Below are positions 31,937 through 44,954 of a stretch of DNA of 64,000 nucleotides, one piece after another. Position 1 is the first letter of the stretch; each line of letters opens with the position of its first letter. The stretch is from Woeseiaceae bacterium (GTDB lineage: Bacteria > Pseudomonadota > Gammaproteobacteria > Steroidobacterales > Woeseiaceae). The stretch is from NCBI GenBank assembly GCA_011772865.1, contig WVYQ01000023.1:240396-304395 (forward strand), read 5' to 3'. Under the pieces are notes generated by a model that saw only the letters and a list, made by a program, of their open reading frames with translations, did no database searches and was not told the origin of the DNA. A program made the translations under genes and the position numbers.

Positions 31937-34306
31937 CTATTTGTCCGGCATCAGCAGCAGCTTATGTCGCGTCTCGCCAGGCAGAAAAGGGCTGGGCGTG
32001 CCGCGAACCCAGTCATCGTGCCCCTTGCCGTAGAAATCCGACAACGGGTGGCCGCTCTGGCCCGTTGGCATGTGCATGATACCGTTAGCCTCATCCCCTG
32101 GCGCGACCGAGAAGCGCTGCGATGCGCCAAACGTCCGGCCCTGGGCGCGCGGCAAATCGACGTCTCCTGCCAGCGGTTCGGCCGGCATGTTCAGGAACCC
32201 CCCGAGAATCGGCAAAGCTCCGCTGAGCGGATGCCGGATGCTGGCCATATTTCTCTCACCCCAGGTTCTGTCGGCAAGGGCGTCGCCGTAGTTGACCTCG
32301 AAGTAGCGAATACTCGAGCGAACAGCATCGACGAACAGTTCGTGCCAGTCGTCATAGCGGCCGGGCAACAGGTGTTCAGGCCGCTCGGAGACCAGCGTCC
32401 ATAACGGGCCTTCGAACTGATTGCTCAGTCGCAGATCGACATCTTCGCCGTACTCGGCACGTGCCGGCGCGGTTAGCGCATGAAACAAGCGTGACTGGAC
32501 CTCGAGCCTGAATGACCTGACGAGCCGGTAACCGACCGATTCGGGCACAGCGCGCGGTATCCAGTCCTCGACCAGCCGCCGGTACTCCCCGAGCCGGGCA
32601 TCCCCGGCCACGTCATCGCCAGCGACCTCGTCGAGCAGCAAGTCGCGCCAGCGGCTCAGGAACAGCGCGCGGTCGTCGATCTGTATCGCGAGCATGTCAT
32701 TGGCGCCAAATCGATCCTTCTGCATCAGGGCATCGCGGATCTGCCTCGCGCGGGCACCGAGATCATAGCCGCTGTCACCGATGATGCGGAGCGCCTCACC
32801 ATCGGCAACCCGGGCATTGGCCGTCCAGATGCGGCCGTTTTCGGGGTTCACGATGCGCGGCACCTGCGCGGGATCGAGCCAGCCCGACCATCCGGCGCCA
32901 TCACTCCAGTCGGCCGGCAAAGTTGGTTCATAACCGGTCCTGACGGGGATTCGGCCGGCAATGGTCCAGCCGACGTTTCCGGCGTCATCACCAACCACGA
33001 AATTCTGCGGCGGACCCCCCATCGCATTCGCGATATCGAGCGCCTCTTCCACCGAGGCGGCAGTCTCGAGCCCGGCCAGGTTCAGGTTGAGCGCTTCAAT
33101 GTCGTGAGCGATCCAGCGAATTGCAATTTCACCATCGGGGTAGTCGACGTCATCGTGCACAGGCCCCCATATCGTCTCGCGCACGACGAGCTCGATAGAC
33201 TCACCGCCCCTGACGTCGATTCGTTCGATGATCTCGTCAAACGGCAGATCCGCGCCGCCGCTACGGTAGGTGTTCGGGCGGGAGCCGGGCTGAAGAACGA
33301 CAGCGTCGGACCAGTCGCCGTAACTGTTCGTGTTGCCCCAGGCAATTCGGGAGTTGCTCCCGCCGATGACGAACGGTGTGCCGGGTAACGTCACACCGGT
33401 CACATCGCGCGGTTCCGAACCCTCCACAACCAGCCGCGCCTGGTACCACACGGCCGGAACCCGAAGTCCGAGATGCATGTCGTTCGATACCATCGCGGCC
33501 CCTGTCCCGGTGAGCGCACCGCTCACGACCCAGTTGTTGCTGCCCGGGAGATCCGGTTTGGCAATCTCATTCGGGGACGGTGACTGCTCGTCGAGCTCGC
33601 GCACCGACACGACGTCCGCCGACGGAATTGGCGGTTGCTGCCTGACATCTCCCATCAAAGGCGCGTCCCAGCTCGTCCCCTCGGGGTACATGAACGCGAA
33701 GACCTCGGCAGGCAGAACTCGGTGCGCAAGACCCCGTTTCAGGTCCCGGTCGGCGCGTTCGTCATTGAGCATGAGGAACATCGTGTAGGCAACGAGTACC
33801 GTGTCCTCGGCGGCCCAGGACTCCGGGTCGACACCGAGCAGGTAATACTCGAACGGCTTGGCGCCGAGGTTAGCGAGTCCCGCATTGACCCCATCTGCGT
33901 AGCGCTCGAGCAGCTGAAGATCCTGTGCCGGCTGGCTCATCAGTGCCTTACCTGCCCGCGCCCGGAACCGGTGCAAACGAACCCGGCGGTCGTACTCGAG
34001 CATCGCCTCGCCGAGCAACTCCGATAATTCCCCGGCGGACTGGCGCCGGATCAGGTCCATCTGAAAGAACCGGTCCTGGGCATGAGTGAACCCGGTCGCA
34101 AACGCCACATCGCCGCGGGTCGTGGCGGAAATTGTCGTAATTCCATCGGCATCACGCTCGATCGCAGCCACAGCCCCGATTCCAGCGACGACCAGTTCGC
34201 CGTCGAGCTGCGGCAAGCTCGCGCGCAGCGTGAGCCAGGCCAGAATACCGACTGCGAGAATGGCTGTTACCAGCGTGCTGGCAACACGCAGCATCCACTT
34301 TTTCAC
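31937..34306 (-). CDS. Penicillin acylase family (N-terminal nucleophile) amidohydrolase
   Basis: N-terminal TM/signal; GSNNWVVSGALTGTGAAMVSNDMHLGLRVPAVWY nucleophile region. Confidence 0.92.
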   Translation of the reverse strand: MKKWMLRVASTLVTAILAVGILAWLTLRASLPQLDGELVVAGIGAVAAIERDADGITTISATTRGDVAFATGFTHAQDRFFQMDLIRRQSAGELSELLGEAMLEYDRRVRLHRFRARAGKALMSQPAQDLQLLERYADGVNAGLANLGAKPFEYYLLGVDPESWAAEDTVLVAYTMFLMLNDERADRDLKRGLAHRVLPAEVFAFMYPEGTSWDAPLMGDVRQQPPIPSADVVSVRELDEQSPSPNEIAKPDLPGSNNWVVSGALTGTGAAMVSNDMHLGLRVPAVWYQARLVVEGSEPRDVTGVTLPGTPFVIGGSNSRIAWGNTNSYGDWSDAVVLQPGSRPNTYRSGGADLPFDEIIERIDVRGGESIELVVRETIWGPVHDDVDYPDGEIAIRWIAHDIEALNLNLAGLETAASVEEALDIANAMGGPPQNFVVGDDAGNVGWTIAGRIPVRTGYEPTLPADWSDGAGWSGWLDPAQVPRIVNPENGRIWTANARVADGEALRIIGDSGYDLGARARQIRDALMQKDRFGANDMLAIQIDDRALFLSRWRDLLLDEVAGDDVAGDARLGEYRRLVEDWIPRAVPESVGYRLVRSFRLEVQSRLFHALTAPARAEYGEDVDLRLSNQFEGPLWTLVSERPEHLLPGRYDDWHELFVDAVRSSIRYFEVNYGDALADRTWGERNMASIRHPLSGALPILGGFLNMPAEPLAGDVDLPRAQGRTFGASQRFSVAPGDEANGIMHMPTGQSGHPLSDFYGKGHDDWVRGTPSPFLPGETRHKLLLMPDK

Positions 34307-34316
34307 TATTGGGTTC

Positions 34317-35747
34317 CTACGCTGTGACCGAAAGTATCTTCATGGCGTTCGTGCTTCCCGAGACGCCCTTGAGATCGCCTTTCGTGAATATTACAAGATC
34401 ACCGACCTCGACCAGCTGCTTCGAGAGCATCGTTTCGAAAATCGCCGCATACAGATGATCTCGATCGGTATCGAGAATTTCGAAGTGGATGGGGTACACA
34501 CCGCGGTACAACGCGACGCGGCGGCTCGTCGATGCATACGGCGTCATCGCGAAGATCGGGATATCGGAACGCACGCGAGACATCCATCGCGTCGTCGCAC
34601 CCGATTCGGTCAATGCAATGATCGCCTTTACGTCCATATGATTGGCCGTATACATAACGGCCATCGCGATGGCCTCATCAACCAGCGCGAACTTGTCATC
34701 GGACCGCTGTCCCATGCGCCCTGCCTGGTGCGGAAATTTCTCGGCGCCAACGCATACGCTGCTCATCGCCTTGATTGCCTCGACCGGGTGGGCGCCGACC
34801 GCGGTCTCGCCGGACAGCATGACCGCATCCGTGCCATCGATAACGGCGTTGGCGACATCCGATACTTCGGCCCGCGTCGGGATCGGGTTCTCGATCATCG
34901 ACTCCATCATCTGGGTCGCTGTGATCACAACCTTGTATCGGGAGCGTGTCATCTGGATCAGCTCCTTCTGAATACCGGTCAGCTCGGCGTAACCCATTTC
35001 GACGCCCAGGTCGCCGCGCGCGACCATGACGACATCTGCGGCTTCGATAATCGACTCAATATTCTCGACGGCCTCGGCGCGTTCGATCTTGGCAACGATG
35101 AGACCCTTGCCTCCCGCCTCGTGGAATAAGCTGCGCGCTTCATCGACGTCTTCACCCGAACGCACGAAAGACACGGCCAAAAAGTCCATCCCGAGCTCGG
35201 CCGCAAGCTTGATGTTGGCGCGGTCGATATCCGTCAACGCTGGCGCCGACAGGCCACCGCCCTTGAGATTGATGCCCTTGTGATCGGAGAGGATGCCGCC
35301 GTTGACGACGGTGGTATGAATACGAGTACCATCGACACGCTCCACGGCAAGCGTGATCATGCCGTCGTTGAGCAGGAGAATGTCGCCTTCCGAAACGTCT
35401 TCGTGCAGCGACTCGAGAGCGACACCTACACCATCCTGGCTGCCGGCCGACAGACCGAGAGAGCTGTCCAGGAAGAACGAGGCGCCTTCGTCCAGGTGGA
35501 CACTTCCTTGCTCGAATCGCTTGATGCGAATCTTCGGTCCCTGGAGGTCTCCCATCAGCCCGACGTCGCGCTCGCACTCGTCGGCCGCCAACCGTAAGGT
35601 CTCAGCCCGGCGGCGATGATCTGCCTCGCCGCCGTGCGAGAAGTTCAGCCTCGCGACGTCGAGTCCCGCATTGATCATCTTGCACAGCGTCTGCTTGTCG
35701 TCAGACGCCGGTCCGAGAGTCGCGACTATCTTGGTCCGTCTTTGCAT
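34317..35747 (-). CDS. pyk: Pyruvate kinase
   Basis: RRTKIVATLGPASDD; MVARGDLGVEMGYAELTGIQKELI; ATQMMESMIENPIPTRAEVSDVANAV. Confidence 0.97.
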   Translation of the reverse strand: MQRRTKIVATLGPASDDKQTLCKMINAGLDVARLNFSHGGEADHRRRAETLRLAADECERDVGLMGDLQGPKIRIKRFEQGSVHLDEGASFFLDSSLGLSAGSQDGVGVALESLHEDVSEGDILLLNDGMITLAVERVDGTRIHTTVVNGGILSDHKGINLKGGGLSAPALTDIDRANIKLAAELGMDFLAVSFVRSGEDVDEARSLFHEAGGKGLIVAKIERAEAVENIESIIEAADVVMVARGDLGVEMGYAELTGIQKELIQMTRSRYKVVITATQMMESMIENPIPTRAEVSDVANAVIDGTDAVMLSGETAVGAHPVEAIKAMSSVCVGAEKFPHQAGRMGQRSDDKFALVDEAIAMAVMYTANHMDVKAIIALTESGATTRWMSRVRSDIPIFAMTPYASTSRRVALYRGVYPIHFEILDTDRDHLYAAIFETMLSKQLVEVGDLVIFTKGDLKGVSGSTNAMKILSVTA

Positions 35748-35862
35748 GGCGGCGATTATTGCATATGCCGGACCATAAGGCTGTTGGGCTAGAATGGCGC
35801 TGCCTTCAACTTGTCATTCGATAAAGCTATGCTGACCGTTTGACCCGAACTCATCCCGCCAC

Positions 35863-37230
35863 ATGGATCGACGCCGCTTCCTGCAAACCCTGGCCATTGC
35901 GGCCGCCGCGCCAGCGGTGCCGGTGCGTGCGCGCGAGAATGATGCCAAAGTAGGACCGCTGCGCTCCGATCCCAACAAGATCCTCGACCTGCCGCACGGT
36001 TACAGCTACTCGATTGTCTCGACGGCGGGCGAGCGTATGGACGACGGGCTATGCGTGCCTCAAGCCCATGACGGCATGGCGGCATTTGCGCGCGACGACG
36101 GCCGTATCGCTTTGGTTTGCAACCACGAGATCAAACCGGCCTTCAGGGACCAGAGCGCGTTTGCGAAATTGTCGGACAGGCAGCTATCGGAACTCCGGGA
36201 CAGGATCTACGACTGGGGCAGCGGCAAGACGCCGGGTTGCGGTGGCACCACGACCACGATTTACAACCCTGCTACGCAACAGACCGAGCGCCAGTTCCTG
36301 AGTCTGGCGGGCACCGAGCTCAACTGCGACGGTGGCCCGACTCCCTGGGGCACCTGGCTGAGCTGCGAGGAATGCTTCGAGTCCCCCGGCAACGATTTGA
36401 GTGCCGCGCGGTTTGTGCGCCGCGACAGGTGGCATGGCTATGTTTTCGAAGTTCCTGCCGACGCCGAAGGTATGGTTGATCCGGTACCGATAAAGGCCAT
36501 GGGCAAGTTCGAGCATGAAGCCGCTGCGGTGCACGAGAAGAGCGGTATCGTCTACATGACCGAAGATCGCCACCACTCCCTGTTTTATCGCTATATCCCC
36601 AATGCCCCGGGCAAGCTCCGGGAAGGCGGCAAACTGCAGGCGTTGGCGGTCGTTGGCCAGCCATCATTCATGACGCACAACTGGTCGCGCCAACCTGACA
36701 TCCGTCCCGGCGAATCGCTGCCGGTCCACTGGATCGATCTCGACAACGTCAATTCCGCCAAGAATGACCTGCGACTGCGCGGCGCAGAAGCCGGCGCGGC
36801 AATGTTCGCCCGCGGAGAAGGTCTGTGCACCAACGGTGAAGACGTCGCATTCACCTGCACGATCGGCGGTCCCGCTCGACTCGGCCAGGTGTTCGCCTAT
36901 CAGCCAAGCCCGTTCGAAGGCCAGGCGGCAGAGCAGGACTCGCCAGCCGAACTGACCCTGATCGACGAGGCAACTCATGGCTCGATGCTGCGCAATGCCG
37001 ACAACATTACGTTTGCGCCCTGGGGCGATCTGATCGTGTGCGAGGATACGTCCAGTCACTGTGGACTTGTCGGGATAAGGCCGGACGGAAGCCAGTACCA
37101 ACTGGCGGACAACGCCTATTCGAACTCCGAACTCGCGGGCGTTTGCTTTTCGCCCGACGGAGCCGTCCTGTTCGTGAATGTGCAGTACCCGGGAATGACA
37201 CTCGCCATCACGGGGCCCTTCCCGACTTAG
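35863..37230 (+). CDS. PhoX family (DUF839) phosphatase, Tat-exported
   Basis: [23 protein letters not shown] twin-arginine signal; [25 protein letters not shown] motifs. Confidence 0.9.
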   Translation: MDRRRFLQTLAIAAAAPAVPVRARENDAKVGPLRSDPNKILDLPHGYSYSIVSTAGERMDDGLCVPQAHDGMAAFARDDGRIALVCNHEIKPAFRDQSAFAKLSDRQLSELRDRIYDWGSGKTPGCGGTTTTIYNPATQQTERQFLSLAGTELNCDGGPTPWGTWLSCEECFESPGNDLSAARFVRRDRWHGYVFEVPADAEGMVDPVPIKAMGKFEHEAAAVHEKSGIVYMTEDRHHSLFYRYIPNAPGKLREGGKLQALAVVGQPSFMTHNWSRQPDIRPGESLPVHWIDLDNVNSAKNDLRLRGAEAGAAMFARGEGLCTNGEDVAFTCTIGGPARLGQVFAYQPSPFEGQAAEQDSPAELTLIDEATHGSMLRNADNITFAPWGDLIVCEDTSSHCGLVGIRPDGSQYQLADNAYSNSELAGVCFSPDGAVLFVNVQYPGMTLAITGPFPT

Positions 37231-38402
37231 CCAGCTGCGCGCTTTTCGAGCATGGCGACGGCGGGCAGTTTCTTGCCCTCGACAAATTCGAGAAACGCCC
37301 CGCCGCCGGTCGAAATATAGGATATCCCGTCACGCACACCATACTTGTCGATAGCCGCCAGGGTGTCACCACCGCCGGCCACTGAAAATGCGTCACTCGA
37401 TGCTATAGCCTCGGCAAGCGCCCTCGTGCCCTCTCCAAACGCATCGAATTCGAAAACGCCGACCGGGCCATTCCAGATAATCGTGCCGGCATCCTTCAGT
37501 ATGGCCGCAAACCGCTGCGCGGTGTCGGGACCGATGTCGAGAATCATCTCGTCAATGGCGACATCCTCGCTGTTCTTGAGAACAGGCTCCGCGTCGGCCG
37601 AAAACTCACGAGCGACGATGACGTCTTGCGGCACCGGAATCCGGGCACGCCCTGCGCCGCCCGCCGCGAGCCTGCGCGCCGTATCGACCATGTCGGACTC
37701 GTAAAGCGAGTTGCCGACATCCTGACCCGCGGCAGCGATGAATGTATTCGCGATGCCGCCGCCAACGATCAGCGTATCGACGATTCCGGCCAATGCATCG
37801 AGCACGGTCAGCTTGGTCGATACTTTCGACCCGCCAACGATTGCGACGAACGGCCGTGCAGGATCGTCGAGTGCCTTGCCGAGCGCTTCGAGTTCGGCGG
37901 CCAGCAGCGGACCGGCGCAGGCGTGAGGCGCGTATTCTCCGACACCGTAGGTGCTGGCCTGCGCTCGATGAGCCGTGCCGAAGGCGTCCATCACGTAAAC
38001 GTCGCAGAGTGCGGCCATCTTGCGCGCCAGCGCTTCGTCGCAGGCCTTTTCACCTTCGAGGAAGCGCACATTCTCGAGCAAAACCAGCCCGCCGGGCGCA
38101 ACATCGACGCCGTCGATCCAGTCCCGGACGAGTGGTACGTCGATGCCAAGCAGGCCGGCCATGTGCGTTGCCACGGGTTGTAGCGAAAACTTCTCCTCCG
38201 GCTGGCCCTCGGTCGGGCGGCCCAGGTGGGACATCACCATGACCGCGGCACCTGCATCGAGGGCCGCCTTTATCGTCGGCAATGCCGCCCGGATGCGCGC
38301 GTCCGAGGTCACGACGCCATCAGCGACCGGCACATTGAGGTCTTCGCGTATCAATACGCGCTTGCCCGACAAGTCAATGTCGGTCATTCGTGCGATGGAC
38401 AT
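37227..38402 (-). CDS. pgk: Phosphoglycerate kinase
   Basis: [39 protein letters not shown]. Confidence 0.97.
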   Translation of the reverse strand: MSIARMTDIDLSGKRVLIREDLNVPVADGVVTSDARIRAALPTIKAALDAGAAVMVMSHLGRPTEGQPEEKFSLQPVATHMAGLLGIDVPLVRDWIDGVDVAPGGLVLLENVRFLEGEKACDEALARKMAALCDVYVMDAFGTAHRAQASTYGVGEYAPHACAGPLLAAELEALGKALDDPARPFVAIVGGSKVSTKLTVLDALAGIVDTLIVGGGIANTFIAAAGQDVGNSLYESDMVDTARRLAAGGAGRARIPVPQDVIVAREFSADAEPVLKNSEDVAIDEMILDIGPDTAQRFAAILKDAGTIIWNGPVGVFEFDAFGEGTRALAEAIASSDAFSVAGGGDTLAAIDKYGVRDGISYISTGGGAFLEFVEGKKLPAVAMLEKRAAG

Positions 38403-38426
38403 GTACGTCCTCCCTGGCTGACGAAC

Positions 38427-39440
38427 CTAGCCGGCGTTGACGAGCGCCTTGGTCGTATCGAGCATACGGCAGGAGAAGCCCCACTCGTTGTCGTACCAGG
38501 AGATGACTTTGACGAGGGTTCCTTCCATCACGCGGGTCAGGCCGGCGTCGTACGTCGACGAATGCGGATCGTGATTGAAGTCGATCGATACCAGCGGCTC
38601 GTCGTTATAGGCGAGCACGCCCTTCAGATCGCCTTGTGCTGCTTCCTTCATGATGGCGTTTATCTCTTCGACACTGGTTTCGCGTTCGGCAACAAAACAC
38701 AAGTCCACCGCCGAAACATTGATTGTCGGTACGCGCATCGAGAAGCCGTCGAGCTTGCCGTTCAGATCCGGTAGTACGAGGCCTACCGCGGCAGCCGCGC
38801 CGGTCTTTGTCGGGATCTGCGACATCGTTGCTGAACGCGCACGGCGCAGGTCCTTGTGAAAAACGTCAGTCAGCACCTGGTCATTCGTGTACGCATGAAT
38901 TGTCGTCATCAGACCGTGCTTCACACCGATCTTCTCGTGCAGCGGCTTGACCAGCGGCGCCAGGCAGTTGGTCGTGCACGACGCGTTGGAGATGACCGTG
39001 TCGCTCGCCGTCAGCGTGTCGTGATTCACGCCGAAAACGATGGTCGCATCAACGTCGGCGCCGCCGGGTGCCGAGATAACGACTTTTTTTGCGCCGCCAT
39101 CGAGGTGCTTGCTTGCGGCCTCGCGCGTGCGGAACAGGCCTGTGCATTCCCAGACGACATCGACGCCCAGGTCGCCCCACGGCAACTTCGACGGGTCGCG
39201 CTCCGCGAAAACCTTGACGCGATCGCCGTTCACGATGATGTCGTCGCCATCGACTTCGACCGTTCCCGGGAACGGCCCATGCGCCGTATCGCGGCGGGTC
39301 AGATGCGCGTTGGTGTTCGCGTCGCCGAGATCATTGAGGGCTACGACGTCAAACTCGTCGGTCCGACCGAGTTCGTGGATCGCGCGCAGCACGTTACGGC
39401 CAATACGGCCGTAGCCGTTGATTCCAACCTTGATGGTCAT
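38427..39440 (-). CDS. gap: Glyceraldehyde-3-phosphate dehydrogenase
   Basis: [28 protein letters not shown] active site. Confidence 0.97.
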   Translation of the reverse strand: MTIKVGINGYGRIGRNVLRAIHELGRTDEFDVVALNDLGDANTNAHLTRRDTAHGPFPGTVEVDGDDIIVNGDRVKVFAERDPSKLPWGDLGVDVVWECTGLFRTREAASKHLDGGAKKVVISAPGGADVDATIVFGVNHDTLTASDTVISNASCTTNCLAPLVKPLHEKIGVKHGLMTTIHAYTNDQVLTDVFHKDLRRARSATMSQIPTKTGAAAAVGLVLPDLNGKLDGFSMRVPTINVSAVDLCFVAERETSVEEINAIMKEAAQGDLKGVLAYNDEPLVSIDFNHDPHSSTYDAGLTRVMEGTLVKVISWYDNEWGFSCRMLDTTKALVNAG

Positions 39441-39454
39441 TTTTGTCTCCTGAT

Positions 39455-41476
39455 CTAAATTAGTTCTCTGGCCACTCGGACGACGTTGTCGGTCGAGAAG
39501 CCGAAATGTTCAAAAAGCTCGCCCGCAGGCGCGGACTCACCAAACTGGTCGAGGCCGATGACGCGCCCGCCCGGGCCCGCAACACGCCACCAGATTGCGG
39601 TGACGCCTGCCTCGATGACCACGCGCGCCGTCACACTGGCCGGGAGAACCTGCTCGCGGTAGTCATCGGTCTGCGCTTCGAAAACCTCGAGGCACGGCAT
39701 CGATACCACGCGAACCGCGACGCCGTCGGCGGACAGTGCATCCGCAGCAGACATGGCCAGCTCGACCTCGGATCCCGTCGCAACCAACAGGATTTGCGCG
39801 GCGCCCTCACAATCCCTCAACACGTATCCGCCACGAGTTATCGAGGCTACCTGGTCATCGCTACGGTTTTGATGGGGCAAGCCTTGCCGTGTCAACACCA
39901 GGCTCGTCGGTCCGTCGCGGCGCTCGATCGCATCCCGCCAGGCGACCGCGGTCTCGACAGCGTCACAGGGACGCCAGACTCGCATGTTCGGCATCAGCCG
40001 CAGTGACGCCGTGTGTTCAACGGGTTGATGCGTCGGCCCGTCCTCACCAAGGCCGATGGAATCGTGCGTATATACGAGGATGCTCTGGATCCTCATCAAC
40101 GCGGCCATCCGCAGCGCGTTGCGGGCATAGTCCGAGAACGTCAGGAAAGTACCCGAATACGGGATGACGCCGCCATGCAAGGCCATACCGTTGCACAGCG
40201 CCGTCATTCCGAACTCTCGAACGCCGAAATAAATGTAGTTGCCGGCTGCGTCGTCCCCGGTTATGACACTCGACCCGGAGTGCTTGGTCAGGTTCGAGCC
40301 GGTGAGATCGGCCGATCCACCGGCCAGCTCGGGAAGCAGCGGCGCGAAAGCGTTGAGCGCAACCAGGGAAGCTTTGCGCGTCGCCATCGATTCGCCGGCG
40401 GCCGCTATCTCGGCGATCGCCTTGTCAGCATGGTCGCTCCAGTTCTCAGGCAGCCTGCCGTGCGCACGTCGCAGGTATTCAGCAGCGAGTTCCGGATGTT
40501 CAGCCCGGTATTCGCCGAAAGTCTTTTCCCAGTCTTTCTCATCCGCCTCACCACGCGCCCTGCCATCCCAGGCAGCGGCGACATCGGCAGGAATCTCGAA
40601 CGGCGGAGCGTCCCATCCAAGTTCCTTGCGAGCCGCAGCAACTTCTTCGTCACCGAGCGGTGCGCCATGCGTCGATGCCGTCCCTTGTTTGTTTGGCGCC
40701 CCGAAACCGATGATTGTCTTGCAGCAGATCAGCGACGGTTTGCCAGTTTCCGCGACAGCCTTCTCGATGGCCCCGGCGATCGCCACACTATCGTGCCCGT
40801 CCACGTCCGCGATGACCTGCCAGCCGTAGGCCTCGAAGCGCTTCACCGTGTCGTCGGTGAACCAGCCATCGACCTCGCCATCGATCGATATGTTGTTATC
40901 GTCGTAAACCGCGATGAGCTTGCCGAGCTTGAGCGTTCCCGCCAGCGAGCAGGCCTCGTGGGAGATTCCTTCCATCATGCAACCGTCGCCGAGAAACACC
41001 CACGTCTTGTGGTCGACGACGTCGAAACCCGGCCTGTTGAACTGCGCTGCCAGCATCTTCTCGGTCAGCGCCATCCCCACGGCATTGGTGATGCCCTGCC
41101 CCAGCGGACCGGTGGTCGTCTCGATCGACAGCTCGGGCTCGTATTCCGGGTGCCCGGCCGTGCGATAGCCGAACTGCCGGAAATTGCGGATTTCGTCGAT
41201 CGACAGATCGTATCCCGTCAGGTGCAGCAGGCTATACAAGAGCATCGAGCCGTGGCCGTTGGACAGGACAAAGCGATCGCGGTTTACCCACTGCGGGTTC
41301 GCCGGGTTGTGCCTCAGGTAGTCGTTCCACAGGACCTCAGCGATGTCGGCCATGCCCATCGGTGCCCCGGGGTGTCCTGAATTAGCGGCCTGTACGGCGT
41401 CCATTGATAGCGCCCGGATAGCATTAGCGAGTTCTCGCCGGTCGGGCTGGCCGGCTCTCGTTGCTTCTTGTGACAT
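39455..41476 (-). CDS. tkt: Transketolase
   Basis: [57 protein letters not shown]; start trimmed from track ORF. Confidence 0.97.
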   Translation of the reverse strand: MSQEATRAGQPDRRELANAIRALSMDAVQAANSGHPGAPMGMADIAEVLWNDYLRHNPANPQWVNRDRFVLSNGHGSMLLYSLLHLTGYDLSIDEIRNFRQFGYRTAGHPEYEPELSIETTTGPLGQGITNAVGMALTEKMLAAQFNRPGFDVVDHKTWVFLGDGCMMEGISHEACSLAGTLKLGKLIAVYDDNNISIDGEVDGWFTDDTVKRFEAYGWQVIADVDGHDSVAIAGAIEKAVAETGKPSLICCKTIIGFGAPNKQGTASTHGAPLGDEEVAAARKELGWDAPPFEIPADVAAAWDGRARGEADEKDWEKTFGEYRAEHPELAAEYLRRAHGRLPENWSDHADKAIAEIAAAGESMATRKASLVALNAFAPLLPELAGGSADLTGSNLTKHSGSSVITGDDAAGNYIYFGVREFGMTALCNGMALHGGVIPYSGTFLTFSDYARNALRMAALMRIQSILVYTHDSIGLGEDGPTHQPVEHTASLRLMPNMRVWRPCDAVETAVAWRDAIERRDGPTSLVLTRQGLPHQNRSDDQVASITRGGYVLRDCEGAAQILLVATGSEVELAMSAADALSADGVAVRVVSMPCLEVFEAQTDDYREQVLPASVTARVVIEAGVTAIWWRVAGPGGRVIGLDQFGESAPAGELFEHFGFSTDNVVRVARELI

Positions 41477-41697
41477 CGCGGTTTTCTTATGGTGAATTGG
41501 CAGGAAAAGCCCCGTCCGTGAGCCGCGCATTTTCGCGGTTTTGGCTACAAGGGGCAAGCTTACTGCACTTCAGTGTTGTAGTACGCGAGCCGCTCCTGCG
41601 GACTTGTCACATTTTGTTGCTGCTCGGGACTACGCATGGTTTTCGCATTAAGCGATGCGGTACAATCGCCCGACTCTCCAGCAGCAAGATCCCATTT

Positions 41698-42858
<1,161 letters not shown>

Positions 42859-42881
42859 CCCATTTGGAATAGGAGAATCCC

Positions 42882-44195
42882 ATGAGCAGCGAACCCGTTG
42901 CCATCCCGCAAAACGATTACAAAGTAGCCGATATTTCGTTGGCCGAATTCGGCCGCAAGGAAATCGCGATTGCAGAAACCGAAATGCCGGGCCTCATGGC
43001 CGTGCGCGAGGAGTATCGTGATCAAAAGCCGCTCGAAGGCGTGCGTCTGGCGGGCTGCCTGCACATGACGATTCAGACGGCCGTGCTGATCGAGACGCTC
43101 AAGGAGCTCGGTGCCGACATTCGCTGGTCGTCGTGCAATATCTTCTCGACGCAGGACCATGCTGCTGCCGCGATCGCGGCGGCAGGGATCCCCGTTTTCG
43201 CCTGGAAGGGAGAAACCGAGGACGAGTACTGGTGGTGCGTCGAGCAGACGATCAAAGGGCCTGACGGCTGGACGCCGAACATGCTGCTCGATGACGGCGG
43301 TGACCTGACGCTCGTCATGCATGAAAAATTCTCCGAACTCATGAAAGATGTCAAAGGCGTTTCCGAAGAAACGACAACCGGCGTCAAGCGTCTCTATGAC
43401 ATGATGGAAGACGGCTCGCTGCTCTGCCCGGCCTTTAACGTCAATGATTCGGTAACGAAGTCGAAGTTCGACAACCTGTATGGCTGTCGCGAGTCACTCG
43501 TCGATGGCATCAAGCGCGCAACCGACGTCATGATCGCGGGCAAGATCGTCATCGTCTGCGGCTATGGCGATGTTGGCAAAGGCTGTGCGCAATCATTGCG
43601 CGGCCTCGGCGCCACGGTCTGGATCACTGAAATCGATCCGATCAATGCGCTCCAGGCGGCGATGGAAGGTTACCGGGTTGTCGTGTTCGACGAAGTCTGT
43701 GACCAGGCCGATATCGTGGTGACGGCCACGGGCAACTATCACGTCGTGACCGGACCACAGATGGAGCGCATGAAGGACCAGGCCATAGTCTGCAATATCG
43801 GCCATTTTGACGACGAAATCGATGTGGCCTACCTGCGCCAGTTCGACTGGGAGAATATCAAGCCGCAAGTCGATCACGTGATTTTCCCGGATGGCAAGCG
43901 GCTTATCCTGCTGGCCGAGGGACGGCTCGTGAACCTGGGCTGCGCGACCGGGCACCCGAGCTTCGTGATGTCGAATTCGTTCACGAACCAGGTCATGGCG
44001 CAAATCGAGCTCTGGCAGAACCCCGACCAGTACGAAAAAAAGGTCTATGTGCTGCCGAAGCACCTCGACGAGAAGGTTGCGCGCCTGCACCTCGACCGCA
44101 TTGGTGCGAAGGTAACGGAACTGACTCAGGAACAGGCCGACTACATCGGCGTACCCAAGGAAGGACCCTACAAGTCGGACCACTACAGGTACTGA
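42882..44195 (+). CDS. ahcY: Adenosylhomocysteinase
   Basis: [45 protein letters not shown]; ends [10 protein letters not shown]. Confidence 0.98.
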   Translation: MSSEPVAIPQNDYKVADISLAEFGRKEIAIAETEMPGLMAVREEYRDQKPLEGVRLAGCLHMTIQTAVLIETLKELGADIRWSSCNIFSTQDHAAAAIAAAGIPVFAWKGETEDEYWWCVEQTIKGPDGWTPNMLLDDGGDLTLVMHEKFSELMKDVKGVSEETTTGVKRLYDMMEDGSLLCPAFNVNDSVTKSKFDNLYGCRESLVDGIKRATDVMIAGKIVIVCGYGDVGKGCAQSLRGLGATVWITEIDPINALQAAMEGYRVVVFDEVCDQADIVVTATGNYHVVTGPQMERMKDQAIVCNIGHFDDEIDVAYLRQFDWENIKPQVDHVIFPDGKRLILLAEGRLVNLGCATGHPSFVMSNSFTNQVMAQIELWQNPDQYEKKVYVLPKHLDEKVARLHLDRIGAKVTELTQEQADYIGVPKEGPYKSDHYRY

Positions 44196-44944
44196 TACTG
44201 AAGGTACTGCACCTTACCGATCCACACCTGTTCGCCGATAAGGCGCAAGATTTACGTGGCACGGTCACTTACTCGTCGCTGTCTGCGGTGCTCGATCATT
44301 ATCGGGCGGGTGATTTTCTGGCGGATATCGCGATCGTTACCGGGGACCTGATACACGACGACTCCTCCGAGGCGTATGAGCATTTTGTCGGGCTCTTGCG
44401 CGCCCTCGACATGCCGGTCTATTGCCTGCCCGGCAATCATGACGTGCGTGACATGATGCGAAGTGCCCTTGCGGATCCGCCGTTTCACTATTGCGAATCG
44501 TTGCAGACGGGCGACTGGCTCATCGTCAGCATCGACAGCTGCGTGACCGGGCACGCGGGCGGGCGCATAGGAGACCAGGAACTGGATCGCCTCGACAGCG
44601 AAATCGCAAACTCGCAGGCAAAGTACGTCATGGTGTGCCTGCATCATCCGCCCGTTCTGATGCAAAGCCGCTGGCTCGACTCGGTCGGGCTCGAGAATCG
44701 CGAGGAATTCCTGGCGCGGGTTGCGGTATCCGGGAAAGTACGGCTTGCCATCTTCGGTCACGTGCACCAGCCTTACGACGCCGATCATGGTGGAATCCGC
44801 ATCATCGGAACGCCGTCGACGTGCCGCCAGTTCGCGCCAAAGCGCACGCTGTTCGCGGTCGACGACAGTCCGCCTGCTTATCGGACGATCGCGCTACATG
44901 CCGATGGCAGCTTTGCACACGAACTCGTTTGGCTAACCACATAG
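44195..44944 (+). CDS. cpdA: Calcineurin-like phosphodiesterase, CpdA-like; start codon uncertain (non-canonical ATA/CTG near 44195-44200, or GTG at 44288)
   Basis: Frame upstream of 44288 reads [30 protein letters not shown]; then [36 protein letters not shown] metal-site motifs. Confidence 0.82.
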   Translation: MLKVLHLTDPHLFADKAQDLRGTVTYSSLSAVLDHYRAGDFLADIAIVTGDLIHDDSSEAYEHFVGLLRALDMPVYCLPGNHDVRDMMRSALADPPFHYCESLQTGDWLIVSIDSCVTGHAGGRIGDQELDRLDSEIANSQAKYVMVCLHHPPVLMQSRWLDSVGLENREEFLARVAVSGKVRLAIFGHVHQPYDADHGGIRIIGTPSTCRQFAPKRTLFAVDDSPPAYRTIALHADGSFAHELVWLTT

Positions 44945-44954
44945 AGAACTTCAC

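Noticed and set aside
37205-37250. Hairpin at the phoX/pgk convergent junction
   Set aside because: Only a 4-bp CGGG/CCCG stem and a CAGCTG hexamer; within chance expectation, so this junction is counted as negative.
40013-41380. 455-aa + ORF opposite tkt
   Set aside because: Shadow of transketolase; the protein looks like reverse-frame Arg/Val-rich sequence.
42859-42881. SAH riboswitch before ahcY
   Set aside because: Gap is only 23 bp, too short for the known SAH aptamer.
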